The translations under genes were made by a program, and so were the position numbers. From assembly GCA_030068075.1 (NCBI GenBank), contig CM057835.1, positions 44,126,215 to 44,190,214 of the forward strand: DNA of 64,000 bases, in the 5' to 3' direction. Below, in pieces: positions 21,721 through 33,040 of this stretch. This stretch comes from Paguma larvata. Its lineage: Eukaryota; Chordata; Mammalia; Carnivora; Viverridae. The notes beneath the pieces are model-generated. The model was not told the origin of the DNA and did not search any database. It was given only the letters and a program-made list of their open reading frames with translations. Each line of letters begins with the position of its first letter. The first letter of the stretch is position 1.

Positions 21721-23535
21721 TCTTCCCCCAGAATCAGGAGGAAGGAGGGTCAAGTTGCCAAAAATCTACCATGTGGGAGGGGCGGCCGCACTAGGAGAAC
21801 TGCGACATTCGCGTTCCTCTTTCTTGGTAGTCCCAGTTGTATGTTCCTTTAAAAGCCAGGAGTGTAATTTCTACACGCGTCTACTTTTGTAAGGAAAAAT
21901 GTGGCGGACTTGTTTCGGAGAACGGTAACTCAAGCTTCCTCTATTTTTCTGCCGGCTTTGCCCTACAGCGTCGCAAAATGAGAGTTACAGTTGACATTGT
22001 GAAAAAATTGTCCATTTCTTTCTTTTAAATGTGTAAGAATGGCGTCCAATTTTAAAGTCTGTAAAATATGCCTATTTTCATATGACTTTAGGGGTGAACT
22101 GCCCCAAGGGAAAATCTTTTTTTTCCTTTGTGCTATAGATATGTCACCTCAACGTATTTAAATTGTTTACGTGTGTATCTCCTTGAAAACTGGGACGTTG
22201 TCTTTTGATTACCACATCCTCAGATTTGAGCAATTAGATCTTAACTGCAAGATCTAATATCTTAGATACTATTTGAAAAAGTGAAGAGTGTTTGTTAAAT
22301 GAATCATTAAGCCCAACATAGAGAGACTTGCTTTTCAGAGATCTAGGCAGAGAAGATGCCTTGATTTCAGGCTTTTGTCGTAATGCTATGTTTGTAGGAC
22401 CCAACACTATACCGGAGGAGATTTTGCAAGTAGGCAGACAACCTGACCTATACAGCTTTCTCTTTCTCTGTAAACTCCTACGGACAGGATCTACTCACAG
22501 CCTTCACACTTAACTACCTTTGCTGTTTCTTGCATCTCAACGAGTCCAAATCAAGAACCCATCTTATCATTCAAATCATTTACAACCTTCCCCATTCTGT
22601 GAAGACTTAACCTGATCACATAACTTCCAAAAAACTCATAGTGGAGTTGGGGAGAGGAAAACTAAGTTTATAGAGGGCCTCTTGTGTGCTGGTCACTAAG
22701 AGATACATTTTCTTGTGGTTTTTTTTTTTTCCTTTTTTGAAACAACCACTTCATTGTACTGACTTAAAAACTGCAGTTAAAAGAGTAATTTTCCAGGAAC
22801 CTGGAAACAGTCTGTATGAAAACAAACTTTGGTTTCATCTCTTTCTATACCTCCACAAATGTCTGATTCATCATATATTGCACTCTGCCCTTGCAAAACG
22901 CCTTGCACAAAAAAAGTGTTTGATAAATATTAAATAGATCCATGCAACACTTTCAGTGGAGCAAAATGGTCTGGTAGATTCGAATCTTAGATCTGCTTTT
23001 TACTAGCTGGGCAAATTGTTTCTCCCTGTTTTTTCTCCCTATAGTATAATTCAGTAAATACTTGTAGAAGGCTCAAAGTTTGCTCTAATGACTCTCCCTT
23101 TCCAAACTTTCATTAGACCCCACCCCCAACTCACATACTTTGTTTAGATATGTAAATAACCTCAATCAAGTTACAAAGGGGCTTGGCTGAGGAAGTACAC
23201 TTTCTCTTTAAGTGACCTTGAACATTTTGTTATACTTGTTTATATTTGCTTTATTATTTATCTTATTGATGGGAACTTTAATATTCTAGTTGCAAAGGAT
23301 ATACTTCTTATCCAGCACAGGTAACTACTCTCCTGAATCTGGAGTTTAATAATAATTATGTTTAGTACATTTCCTTTCTATAGAAACTTCTATTAACACA
23401 GTATACATAGGGAAGCAAAATGCATTTTATCTCTCTGTTTATGTGAGAATAGGAAAAAATGCAAGGGAGGATTATACCTTGATTTCATTATGTTTATCTG
23501 TTAAAATATTTGTAAAATTGAGGATATTGAAAATA
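21721..23535. other. Region upstream of TAF4B: no gene recognised
   Basis: CpG frequency falls off after about 21960. Short open frames (21837-22028, 22328-22513, 22686-22937) have no recognisable similarity. A divergent noncoding transcript from the CpG island is possible but nothing in the sequence proves it. Confidence 0.5.
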
Positions 23536-23766
23536 GGGGCACCTGGGTGGCTCAGTTGGTTAAGTGTCTGACTTCAGCTCAGGTCATAATCTCATGGTTC
23601 CTGGGTTTGGGCCCCACGTCGGGGCTCTGGGCTGACGGCTCAGATCCTGGAGCTTACTTCAGATTCTGTGTCTCCTTCTCTCTCTGCCCCTCCTCCAATT
23701 GCACTGTGTCTGTTTCTCTCTCTCAAAAATAAATAAATATTTTTAAAAAATTGCAAAAAAAAAAGA
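23536..23766 (+). repeat. Carnivoran SINE
   Basis: Perfect 15-bp target duplication AGGATATTGAAAATA at 23521-23535 and 23767-23781. Confidence 0.97.
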
Positions 23767-23850
23767 AGGATATTGAAAATACTTATTCATTTACCTTCTG
23801 TCTTAGTTCATTTGGACTGCTGTAACAAAATACCTCAGACTGGGTGGCTT

Positions 23851-24298
23851 TTTTTTTTTAATTGAATTATAATTGATACACAATATTATATTAGTTTCAG
23901 GTGTATGACATAGCGATTCAGTATTTTTATACATTATGAAATGATCACCTAGATAGGTCTAGTTACTGTCACTATGCAAAGTTATTATAATATTATTGAC
24001 TATTCCCTATGCTGTATATTACATCTCCATGACTAGATATCTGTATCTTTTTATTTATTTATTATGACAGAGAGAGAGAAAGAGAGCGTGCATGGCAGAG
24101 AGGGAGAGAGAGAGAGAGAGAGAGAGAGAATCCCAAACAAGCTCCATGCTGTCAGTGCAGAGCCTGACAAAGGGTTCAGACTCACAAACTGTGAGATCAG
24201 GACCTGAAGTGAGAATCCAACACTTAACCGACTGAACTAATCAGGCACCCCTGGATGTTTGTACCTATTAATCTCCTTCACATAGGGGGATTAGGTGA
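23851..24298 (-). mobile_element. L1 3' fragment inserted into the MLT1-type LTR
   Basis: The poly(T) left edge and TAATTGATACACAATATTAT / TTTCAGGTGTATGACATAG wording match an L1-type 3' region. The 10-bp duplication TGGGTGGCTT is at 23841-23850 and 24299-24308. A SINE at 24050-24252 splits it. Confidence 0.65.
24050..24252 (-). repeat. Carnivoran SINE with long GA run, nested
   Basis: Reversed body with (GA)n at about 24102-24129 and the end GACTGAACTAATCAGGCACC. It is the innermost layer of a three-layer nest. Confidence 0.88.
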
Positions 24299-24603
24299 TG
24301 GGTGGCTTAAAAACACCAGAAACTTGTTGCTCATAGTTTTGGAAGCTGAAGTCTCAGATCAGGGTGCCGGGATGGTCGGTGAGGGCTCTCTTCCAGACCA
24401 CAGGCCTCTCCCTGCAGCCTCACATCATGGAAGGAACAAAGAATCTCTCTGGAGCCTCTTTCATAAGGTACAAATCCCATTCATGAGGGTCCCACCCTCA
24501 TAATTTAAGCACTTCCCAAAGGCCCCAGCTACTAATACCATCACATTTGGGAGTTAGGCTTTCAACATATGAACTTTGGGGAGGCACAAACATTCAGACC
24601 ACC

Positions 24604-24834
24604 TTGTATATGAGGGACTAAGTCACTTGTCCAGATATTCTGCTCATCAATTCAGGTAATGAAAGAAAACTGTGAACAAATACAGAATTTATATTTCCAT
24701 TATTTCACTATTTTACATACACATACATACACACTTAAATTTGGTCAAAACCAAAGGCTAAGGGTACAATTATTCGGTGGACAATGGAAATTACTCTTAT
24801 TATCCTTCTGATTTTCCATATGCCTATAGTCTCT
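24604..24834. other. Intergenic, nothing recognised
   Basis: Short AT-rich stretch with a small ACATACATACAC run at 24715-24733. Confidence 0.5.
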
Positions 24835-24851
24835 TCGAAAATGCAATTCTT

Positions 24852-25013
24852 GGGGAACTTGGGTGGCTCAGTCGGGTAGGCATCTGACTCTTGATTTCGG
24901 CTCAGGTCATGACCTTACAGTTTGTGAGTTCAAACCCCACATTGACTCTGTGCTGAGAGTGTGGAGCCTGCTTGGGATCCTCTCTGTCTCTTTCTTTCTC
25001 TACTCCTTTCATG

Positions 25014-25059
<46 letters not shown>

Positions 25060-25091
25060 AAAGAAAGAAAAAAACTTTTAAAAAATTAAAA
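24852..25091 (+). repeat. Carnivoran SINE with CT/CA microsatellite
   Basis: AACTTGGGTGGCTCAGTCGG head. The CT-rich run has expanded to (CT)12 and then (CA)11 at 25014-25059. It is flanked by GAAAATGCAATTCTT (24837-24851) and AAAATGCAACTCTT (25092-25105). Confidence 0.93.
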
Positions 25092-25105
25092 AAAATGCAA
25101 CTCTT

Positions 25106-25338
25106 TTTTTTAATCTTTTTTAATGCTTTTTTTTTTAGCGTTTATTTATTTTTGAGAGACAGAGAGACAGAGTGTGAGCAGGGGAAGGGCAGAGAGAGAG
25201 GGAGACACAGAATCTGAAGCAGGTTCCAGGCTCTGAGCCATCAGCACAGAGCCTGACACGGGGCCCAAACTCACAGACCGTGAGATCATGACCTGAGCCT
25301 AAGTCGGCCACTTAACCGACTGAGCCACCCAGGCGCCT
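25106..25338 (-). repeat. Carnivoran SINE, serial insertion
   Basis: Reversed young-type body ending GAGCCACCCAGGCGCC. It is bounded by AAAATGCAACTCTT at 25092-25105 and 25341-25354. Confidence 0.95.
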
Positions 25339-25354
25339 CGAAAATGCAACTCTT

Positions 25355-25430
25355 GATCTTGGGGTTGTGAGTTTGAGCTCCATGTTGGGTGTAGAGATTA
25401 GTTAAAAATAAAATCTTAAAAAAAAAAAAG
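25355..25430 (+). repeat. Old short carnivoran SINE remnant
   Basis: GGGGTTGTGAGTTTGAGCTC, AAAATAAAATCTTAAAA and poly(A) form the 3' part of the short SINE type; the head is missing. Confidence 0.75.
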
Positions 25431-26000
25431 TTTACTACTCTGTAGATTTTAAACAGGAAGCCTTAATCTGCAAAATGAAATCAGCTGAAAAATCTGCCTG
25501 AGAAAACCTAACTCTTTGGCTTAGAGGGTGATGGCCTCCTCTTCAAATTGAGTCAGAAACAAATGGCCTCAAGTTCTATACCTTGAAGGAGGTCCAGTAA
25601 CTGGGCTTTTACGTCAAAAACATTTAAATACTTTTCTGCAGTAGAACACATTCCTATAACACCATTCTGTCATTTCTTTCCTCTTAAAGGAACGTACCTG
25701 TACCTTAAATGCTTAAGTTTGACTTCATTAATGACTTCCACTTTTTATGCCTTCACTAAAGGTTTAATGAAGTCTCAGACACTTTTAATGCTCCTACAAA
25801 AAGTGGATACGACTGAAAGATCCTATCATAAGAGATGCATCACACTACGGAATACTAATCGCCCTTCAGTTTATACATGTAGAAGTACATTTATGGAAAA
25901 ATGATAATGTATATTGTTAAATGATAAAAGGAGGTTGTAGAGTAAGTAGTATATAAAGTATTATTCTATTTTTGTAAGTTAAAAAAATTGGGGGGGTGCT
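25431..26000. other. Intergenic with a possible L1ME scrap
   Basis: ATCACACTACGGAATACTAAT at about 25838-25860 resembles the L1 3' end in plus orientation. The rest is unassigned. Confidence 0.35.
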
Positions 26001-27770
26001 TACTCCATGCTTGGCAGTAAATAGTATATCAGTGAGAAAAAAGAAAAGACAGAAATCCCTGTCCCTATGAAGCATACATTTCAGTGGAAAGAGACCATAT
26101 GAAAAAAAAGTAAGTTATAAAAATGGAAATAAAAAATGGAAAGGTAAATTACATAGTATATTAGATAGGGATGCATGTCATGCAAAAGGAAATCAAACAA
26201 GAGTCCAGGAAGTACTGCTGGTGCAGGGAAGAAGAAAGAAAAGGAAGGCAGCAAAATCATACTGGGCTGTGTAAACCTGAGAAGGATTTTGCCTTTTCCC
26301 TTGAGAGATGTAAAGACATGGGGAGATTTTGAGCAGTAAAGTAACATTTTCTGACTTACATTTTTAAAAACCTTACTCTGGCTACTCTATGAGTTGTCCA
26401 AGAGGGATAACTGGGTAGGATAATTATAGCATATACCAGGATAATAATACAAAGATAATTATAGAGAGACTGCTTAAGGAAGCTGCTAGAAAATACAGCT
26501 GAGTGATGATGGTGGCTTATACAAAGGCGATATTGGTGTGAGTGGTAAAAAGTGGTCAAATTCGGGGTATATTTTGATCGTCGATCCAACAGGTTTTCAT
26601 GATGGATTGAGTGTGAGGTATTTGAGAGGAATTAAGGTCTGGCCAAGGCAAACTGGAAGTATGAGTTGCTATTAACTGGAATAGGAGTGACTGCAGTGGT
26701 GGTTGGGAAATCAGGTGCCAAATCTAGGATATTTTAATTTGAAATGCTTCTTATCTATCCAAACAGAGTTTGGGGTAGGCAGCTAGATATGTAAACCCAG
26801 AATTCAAGGAAGAGGTCCAAGCTGGATAAAAATATATTCACCAACATGTAGATGATATTTTTAACATCATTGGACTCAATATGACCAAGGTGGAAGCGAG
26901 TATGAAAGAGAAGAAAAGCAGCCAGAGTCCTGGGTACTCTGATGTTAAAGGTCAGGTTGATGAGAAGTACCCAGCATTAAGAGATGGAGAATGACCCTCC
27001 ATCGATAAGAGGAAAATTAGGAGAGTATGGAGTCCCGAAAGCCAGGAAGTGGCCAAGTTTCAAATGAAGAGAAGGATCGACCGTGTCAAACGCAGCTGAT
27101 AGGTCAAGTAAATGAAGACTGGTGATTGCCCAGTAGATGCAACACCACAACATGAAGTCCTTGGTAGCCTTGTCTAAAAGACAAGCTGTGGCATGTGGAA
27201 GTAAAAGCTTGTTTGGAGTATATTCAAGAATCGAGGGGTGCCTGCGTGGCTCAGTCGGTTAAGCACCTGACTTTGCCCCAGGTCAAAGCTCACAGTTTGT
27301 GAGTTTGAGCCCCATGTCAGGCTCTTTGCTTTCAGTGCAGAGCCTGCTTCAGAATCCCCTCTCTTTGCCCCTCCCTCCCTCTCTCAAAAATGAATAAACA
27401 TTTAAAAAGGAGAGAAAGAATGGGAAGAAAGGGTTTGAAGACTAAAGTTTTGATGCAAAGAGGAAAATAAAAATGAGGTAGTAGCTGGAGGGGATGAGGT
27501 CAAGGAAGAGGTTTTCTTCATGATTACATTATACTTGTATGCTGATGGCAGTGATCCAGTGGGGAAGGAAATTATTGATAGAGGAGTAAAGAGGGTAGCC
27601 TTGCTGGAGCCATGTCCTTGAAGGCAAAAAGGGATGGAATCTAGTGTACAAGTGGAGGGGTTCAGCTTTTATTAGAGCAACGGACAATTCATCTATGGCA
27701 ACAGAAGCTAAGGTGGAGTTCTTGGCCACAGATGATGGTAGGTAGATATTTGTGATGGTGAGAACTTGTG
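26000..27770 (-). mobile_element. Old L2 (CR1-clade) LINE remnant
   Basis: The plus strand carries antisense L2: CACATTTTCTGACTTACATT-type sequence near 26345, ACCGTGTCAAACGCAGCTGA, AGGTCAAGTAAATGAAGACT. These are reverse complements of the L2 reverse-transcriptase C-terminal region. It is heavily decayed and broken by the SINE at 27235-27408. Confidence 0.6.
27235..27408 (+). repeat. Carnivoran SINE
   Basis: GGGGTGCCTGCGTGGCTCAG head, shortened CT run and AAAAATGAATAAACATT tail. The target duplication is unclear. Confidence 0.9.
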
Positions 27771-27789
27771 GAAATTCTCTTCTAATCTT

Positions 27790-29000
27790 TCTCCCTTCCT
27801 CCAACCCAATTCATGTCCCTCATCACTTCTAGAACAGTCTTCCTAAAATGCCAGTCTACTCATGTAACTTCCACTTACAACTTTTTCACATCTTCCCATT
27901 GCTCACAGGATAAAGTCTCAAATAGCTAGCATAGCACACAAAGTTTAGGACCTGGCACCTGCTAAACTGCCCAAGCTATCTAACTCTGCTATATTCCCAT
28001 GGGCACCTTCCACTGGCACCATAGATAACTACAGAAATTCCCCAAATGTCCAAACTCTCTGTCAGCTTCGTGCCTCTTCATACATTGCTTCATCCCCTTT
28101 GAAAGCCTTACTTGAAAGAATTTCCCCATTTGAAACTCATGTTCTTCCTTGCCAAGTCCTATTTGCCCTTCAAAAGGCAATAACCTGTACTGGATGAATT
28201 CAGTGCCTCTCCTTCTTCTCCCACGATACTTATTGTATTATGGTATTTCAGTTGTTTCTCTTGCCTATCCTCTGTCACTAAATTGTGAATTTTCCTCGTT
28301 GTTGAGGTCACGTTCACCTCAGAATCAGAAGAGGGAACCTAATACATAGGTAGACACTTGACAAAGACAGTACTTCCCTGACTCTTATCCCACTCCCAAC
28401 TTCTAGACTGGCACCTAGGGGCAGGAGTTTTGTTTTGTATGTGTATCTCTGGTACACATTTTATTGTATGATAATACAATTCCCCATATAGTCATAGCAA
28501 GTCCATATTTCAGCTTTCTATTCTTAGTCTGTACTTTCCTTGGGTGAAAACATTTAATTTGATGGTTTAGTTTCCATCTATCTATATGTTTATGACACTC
28601 AGACCCATCTATCTGTCTTTGGCCCAGATTTCTCTGCTGGCCTTTAGTCTTATATAGACAGCTGCCTACTTCTGCCTGGATGTTTCACAGGCTCACACTT
28701 AACTTATTATCCCACCTTCAAACCTGCTTCTTCTCCTATGATCCCTATCTCAGTGAAATGATCAATGTCCTTCCAGTTTTCTAGGATGTAAAATTAGGAA
28801 TTGACCTTGACTCTTCCCTCTTTTTCACTCATTTCAATGAGTCACTAAATCCTGTCAATCCTGGCATCATATCTGTAATATCTCTGGAATCCATCAGCTT
28901 CTCTCATTCCCACTGTTACTCTTAGTTCAAGCCCAAACACACTCACTTAAATTATGCTAACTGGGCGCTCTCAACAACTCCTGCATTGCTCCTTCTTTAT
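27790..29000 (+). mobile_element. Old L2 LINE remnant, sense orientation
   Basis: CATCTTCCCATTGCTCACAG, GATAAAGTCTCAAATAGC and GCATAGCACACAAAGTTTAG match the L2 wording for the WLPI / YKALHDL part. A second piece at 28560-29000 reads GAATTGACCTTGACTCTTCC. There are many stops. Confidence 0.55.
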
Positions 29001-29450
29001 TCTAGTCTCTAGTCTGAAATCAGATTTTTATTCAGTATGTTCCTTTAAGCATTAACATTGCAAGTATTTTCATTATTCTTTGATTTAGGATTATTGTTCT
29101 CTCTTACTGAAAGAAACCTAAAAAGAAAACAATTACTATTTTTAACTATTTATAATTTCATCATTCCACCTGTATTCTTATTTTTGGATATTACTTTCTA
29201 ATCCTTGTCCATTATATGCTTACAACTATGTGAAGTATACATATGGTTTTTTAATATCATTTAGAATCAACTGTACCTAAGTAATTTTCCATGCCTAAAC
29301 TAAATATTTAAATCAGGTCATGTGCATAATTTCATACTTCTAAGGTGTCTTTATAACTGTCATTTTATGCATAATATTTATTAAACAAGAACACATAACT
29401 GTTTGCATACATAATTACAAATTATGATAAATGCTACAAAGGAAAAGAAG
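29001..29450. other. Intergenic, nothing recognised
   Basis: AT-rich sequence without a recognised repeat or gene. Confidence 0.5.
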
Positions 29451-29476
29451 AAGGTACTTTGAAAGAGGATAATGGA

Positions 29477-29923
29477 GGGGCGTCTGGGTGGCTCAGTTGG
29501 TCAAGCGGCTGACTTCGGCTCAGGTCATGATCTCACCCTTTGTGTATTTGAGCCCCGCGTCGGGCTCTGTGCTGACGGCTCAGAGCCTGGAGTCTGCTTT
29601 GGATTCTGTATCTCCCTCTCTCTGCCCTTCCCCTGCTCATACTCTGTCTCTCTGTCTCTCAAAAATAAATAAACGGGGGCGCCTGGGTGGCTCAGTTGGT
29701 TGAGTGGCCGACTTTGGCTCAGGTCGGATCTCACAGTCTGTGGGTTCGAGCCCCGCGTTGGGCTCTGTGTTGATGGCTCAGAGCCTGGAGCCTGCTTCGG
29801 ATTCTGTGTCTCCCTCTCTCTCTGCCCTTCTCCTGCTCATACTCTGTCTCTATGTCTCTCAAAAGTAAATAAACGTTAAAAAAATTAAAAATAAATAAAT
29901 AAACGTTAAAAAAATTTTTTAAT
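29477..29923 (+). repeat. Carnivoran SINE split by a second SINE
   Basis: The outer copy starts at 29477 (GGGCGTCTGGGTGGCTCAG) and its tail is cut at about 29675. The tail wording AAAAATAAATAAATAAACG resumes at about 29888. A 26-bp perfect target duplication starting AAGGTACTTTGAAAGAGG flanks the whole unit (29451-29476 and 29924-29949). Confidence 0.93.
29676..29887 (+). repeat. Carnivoran SINE inserted into a SINE tail
   Basis: A complete young-type copy (GGGCGCCTGGGTGGCTCAG) sits in the A-rich tail of the copy at 29477. AAAAATAAATAAAC-type sequence appears on both sides. Confidence 0.93.
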
Positions 29924-29949
29924 AAGGTACTTTGAAAGAGGATAATGGA

Positions 29950-30168
29950 CAGGATCTAATTTAGCTAGGGAATTAGGGAAGTGTTCCAGGAATTAAAAGA
30001 ATGCCAGAGACTGGTGCAGAACAAACTAGAGGAAGAGTTGGCCTAAATGAGATTGAAGAGGCAGTGAGGGGTCACGTGATGTGCAAATGAAAACATTCAC
30101 TCTCTCTTTCTGTATGTGTGTGTGTGAGTGTATGTGTGTATATGTATATATATATATACACGCATATA
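29950..30168. repeat. Intergenic with TG/TA microsatellite
   Basis: A compound (TG)n / (TA)n run occupies about 30113-30168. Nothing else was recognised. Confidence 0.7.
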
Positions 30169-31075
30169 CTCAATCCTCATTACTCACAGATTCCACATTT
30201 GCAAATTCACCTACTTCCTAAAACTTAAATAAACGGTGCTCTCCATATCAATACTTATGCTACTCTTGAGGTCTTTTGCAGGCCTGTGCAGAGCAGCCAA
30301 AATTTTGATTTGCAAATGCACATGTTCCCAGGTGAGGTCAAACAAGATGACGCCCTGCCTTCTTGTGTCAGCTCTCACACTGTAACCAGTTGTCCTTTTT
30401 GCTGCCCATTCATGTTTTTCATATTTTTGTGCTTTTTTTGGTGAGGTCCCTGCTTAAAATAGCCCCCAGGCATGGTGCTGAAGTGTTGCCTTGTGTTCCT
30501 AAGCACGGGAAGGCTGCGATGTGCTTTACAGAGGAAATATATACGTTAGATGATAAGTGTCGTTCAGGCATGAGTTACGGTATTATTGGTTGTGACTTCA
30601 GTGTTACCGAATCAACAAAATATATTAAATAAGGTGTCTTTTAAACAGAAACACACAAAGGGGCACCTGGGTGACTCATTTGGTTGAGTGTCTGACGCGA
30701 TTTGGGCTTAGGTCATGATCCCCAGGTTGTGGGATTGAGCCCCATGTTGGGCTCCATGCTGAGTGTGGAGCCTGCTTGGGATTCTCTCTCCCTCTCTCTC
30801 TCTCTCTTTCTCTCTCTCTCTTCCTCTGCCCCCTCCCCTACTTGTGTGTGCACTCTCTCTCTAAAATAAAGTTTTTTTTTTTTTATTTTAAAAAAGGAAA
30901 CATGCACAAAACAAGGTTGTTTTCTGAGGGGTAGAAGAAAATGTTATGACTAAAGGCTTACAGGAACCTAACTCTGTGCTTCCCCTTGGAGTGATGGTTG
31001 AGTATTAGCTAATTTAGGGTTCTGTAACTTAATAGAACATAACTACCAAGGATCATGAGAATCAACTCTATACAC
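30169..31075 (+). mobile_element. Tigger (pogo/Tc1-mariner) DNA transposon remnant
   Basis: Left end ACTCAATCCTCATTACTCAC and right end GAGAATCAACTCTATA are imperfect inverted repeats next to TA. The plus frame at 30363-30632 keeps the start of a Tigger transposase, the CENP-B-like DNA-binding part, including CRSGMSYGIIGCDF and VTESTKYIK. Most of the transposase is absent, as in short non-autonomous Tigger copies. A SINE at 30660-30893 splits it. Confidence 0.7.
30660..30893 (+). repeat. Carnivoran SINE inside the Tigger element
   Basis: GGGGCACCTGGGTGACTCAT head, long CT run and TAAAATAAAG tail. It is flanked by similar AAACACACAAAG and AAACATGCACAAA sequence. Confidence 0.9.
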
Positions 31076-31089
31076 ACTTTTTTTTCCCT

Positions 31090-31995
31090 GAACTACCTAA
31101 AAGTAAGTTGCAGACTTGCCCCCTTCTTCCAAATACTTCATTGTCTATTTCTTAAAACCAAGGACATGCATTTGCATTACCTAAATACGATGAACAACAT
31201 TAGGAAATTTAATGTTGATACGATCATTTAGACAATAGATCTTAAATCAACAGATTTTTTTCAGTTTTGCCAAGTGACTCAGTAATGTCCTTGATCACAT
31301 TTTTTTTTCTAGTTCAGGGTCCAATCCAGAATCACTCATCACACATAGTTTTGTATCTCTTTAGTCTCCTTTAATCTAGAGCAGTTCCTCTGCCTTTCTT
31401 TGTTTTTCATAATATTGCCATTTTTGAAGAGAATAGGCCATTCATTTTGTAGAATGTCCTCAACTTGGACCTATCTTGTTTCCTCGTGATCATATTCAGG
31501 TTAGTATTTTGACAGAAATAGTGCATGAGTGATGCTATATTCTCTATATCACATTGAGAGACACGTGATGATATAAGTTGGTATTATTATTCTTTACCTT
31601 AGATTTGACCACTTGTTTATGTTAGTATTTTTAAGGCTTCTCACTGTAAAGTTACTATTTTTCCTCTTTGTAATTAATAAGTTCTCCATCAAACTTTGAC
31701 CTGTTAATTTCAGCATCATTTATTCGCTCTTGACTGAATCCACTCTTACTATGATGGCTGCAAAATGGTGATGTTTTAAAACTCATTTCTTCTACATTAT
31801 CATTTGACATTCTACTGGCAGAAATAGTTTTCCCATTTCTCTTATGTATGTATCAGTGTGGATTTATGCAATCTTTTTTAGGCAGCGGGCTATGGCCGGT
31901 TACTATCATGATCATCTGGATTCTCAAATTATCCCAGATTTGGACAGTAGGATCTCCTTTATGTTATCTCCTGATGAATCCCCATCAATCTCTTT
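31090..31995. mobile_element. Old L1-like interspersed repeat
   Basis: AAAAGTAAGTTGCAGACTTG, AGTCTCCTTTAATCTAGAGC, TGTAGAATGTCCTCAACTTG and TGTAAAGTTACTATTTTTCC match a widespread mammalian repeat that I place in old L1 3' regions. Family and strand are uncertain. Confidence 0.45.
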
Positions 31996-32223
31996 TTTTT
32001 TAATTTTTTAATGTTTATTTATTTTTGAGAGAGAGAGAGAGAGAGAGAGCAAGCACCAGTGGGGGAGGGGCAGAGAGAGAAAGAGGTAGACACAGAATCG
32101 GAAGCAGGCTCCAGGCTCTGAGCTGTCAGCACAGACCCCTATGTGGAGCTTGAACCGAAGAGCCGTGAGATCATGGCCTGAGCTGAAGTTGGACGCTCAA
32201 CTGACTGAGCCACCCAGGTGCCC
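31996..32223 (-). repeat. Carnivoran SINE
   Basis: Reversed body with (GA)n at 32026-32049, ending CTGAGCCACCCAGGTGCCCC. Flanks CCATCAATCTCT and CTATCAATTTCT are a two-mismatch target duplication. Confidence 0.93.
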
Positions 32224-32269
32224 CCCTATCAATTTCTGAGTAGCTTAAATTCTTCAAAGATCATTCTAG

Positions 32270-32900
32270 TTATTATATGGAGAATGGACTTGGGGAGGGC
32301 ACAAGAAGAAACAAACTAGTTAAATGGCTCTTGCAGTGGGCCACACGAGAGACAAGGGTGGCTTAAAATGGGATGATGATAGTGGATATAGAAATAGGGT
32401 GTTAGTGGACAAATTTGAAGTTAAAAATCTATGGATTTTTGTGGTAAGTTGAATAAAGTAGCCAAGGGACTTAAGACTTTCACATTTCTAGCTTGAGAAA
32501 CTGGCTGGATGGTGATTTCATTCACAGTGATGGGGAATATTGGAGATGGAGCAGTTCCGATGGAAAAAATTGAGAGAGGTCAATTTCAGAAAGGATCAAA
32601 TGAACTTGAAAGTGAAACACAGGCTAGGTGTTACATTACCTTTCTGCCTGCACTTCCTAACACAGTACAGATTATACCTGAAGTAATAGGACTGGATGTT
32701 ATCACTGAAGGAGAGAAGGTACAGTAAAGAGAGGAGAATCCACTTCAAATCTCAGCATTTAGTGGGAGCCTAGAAAAAGAGCCAATAAGGGGAAGGAGAG
32801 AAGAGGAAAGACCGGAGAGGTAGGGAAAACAACCCAAGAGGATTAAGCCAGGAAGCCAAGATAAAAGTTTTCACTAGATGAAATGCCGAGAGGTCAGTAA
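32270..32900 (-). mobile_element. Old L2 LINE remnant, antisense
   Basis: AGAATGGACTTGGGGAGGGC, GAGAAACTGGCTGGATGGTG and ACAGTGATGGGGAATATTGG are the antisense L2 wording also seen at 26000-27770. The open frame at 32509-32727 is part of this repeat and is not a gene. Confidence 0.55.
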
Positions 32901-32919
32901 GACTTCAGTCTGTCTCTTT

Positions 32920-33040
32920 TGGAACGATGCTTTAGGAAAACAGGGATCTTTTGTTGTTCACTGCTATATCTCTATAGCCTGGAATAGCGGCTGACCCAAA
33001 GTAGGTGTTCCATAAATATTTGTTGCCTGACTGAATGAAT
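32920..33040 (+). mobile_element. L2 3' end
   Basis: CTATATCTCTATAGCCTGGA and GTAGGTGTTCCATAAATATT form the classical L2 3' terminus. Confidence 0.65.

Larger units (their letters stand above)
23797..24603 (-). mobile_element. MLT1-type LTR (ERVL-MaLR), split by a later insertion
   Basis: The plus strand reads CTTAGTTCATTTGGACTGCTG at the left and ATATGAACTTTGGGGAGGCA near the right end. This is the reverse complement of an MLT1-class LTR. It is interrupted at TGGGTGGCTT by an L1, which itself holds a SINE. It lacks internal retroviral sequence, so it is a solo LTR. Confidence 0.75.

Noticed and set aside
25014..25059. CT/CA direct repeats as a possible array
   Set aside because: Simple microsatellite inside a SINE; no spacer structure, and CRISPR arrays do not occur in mammalian genomes.
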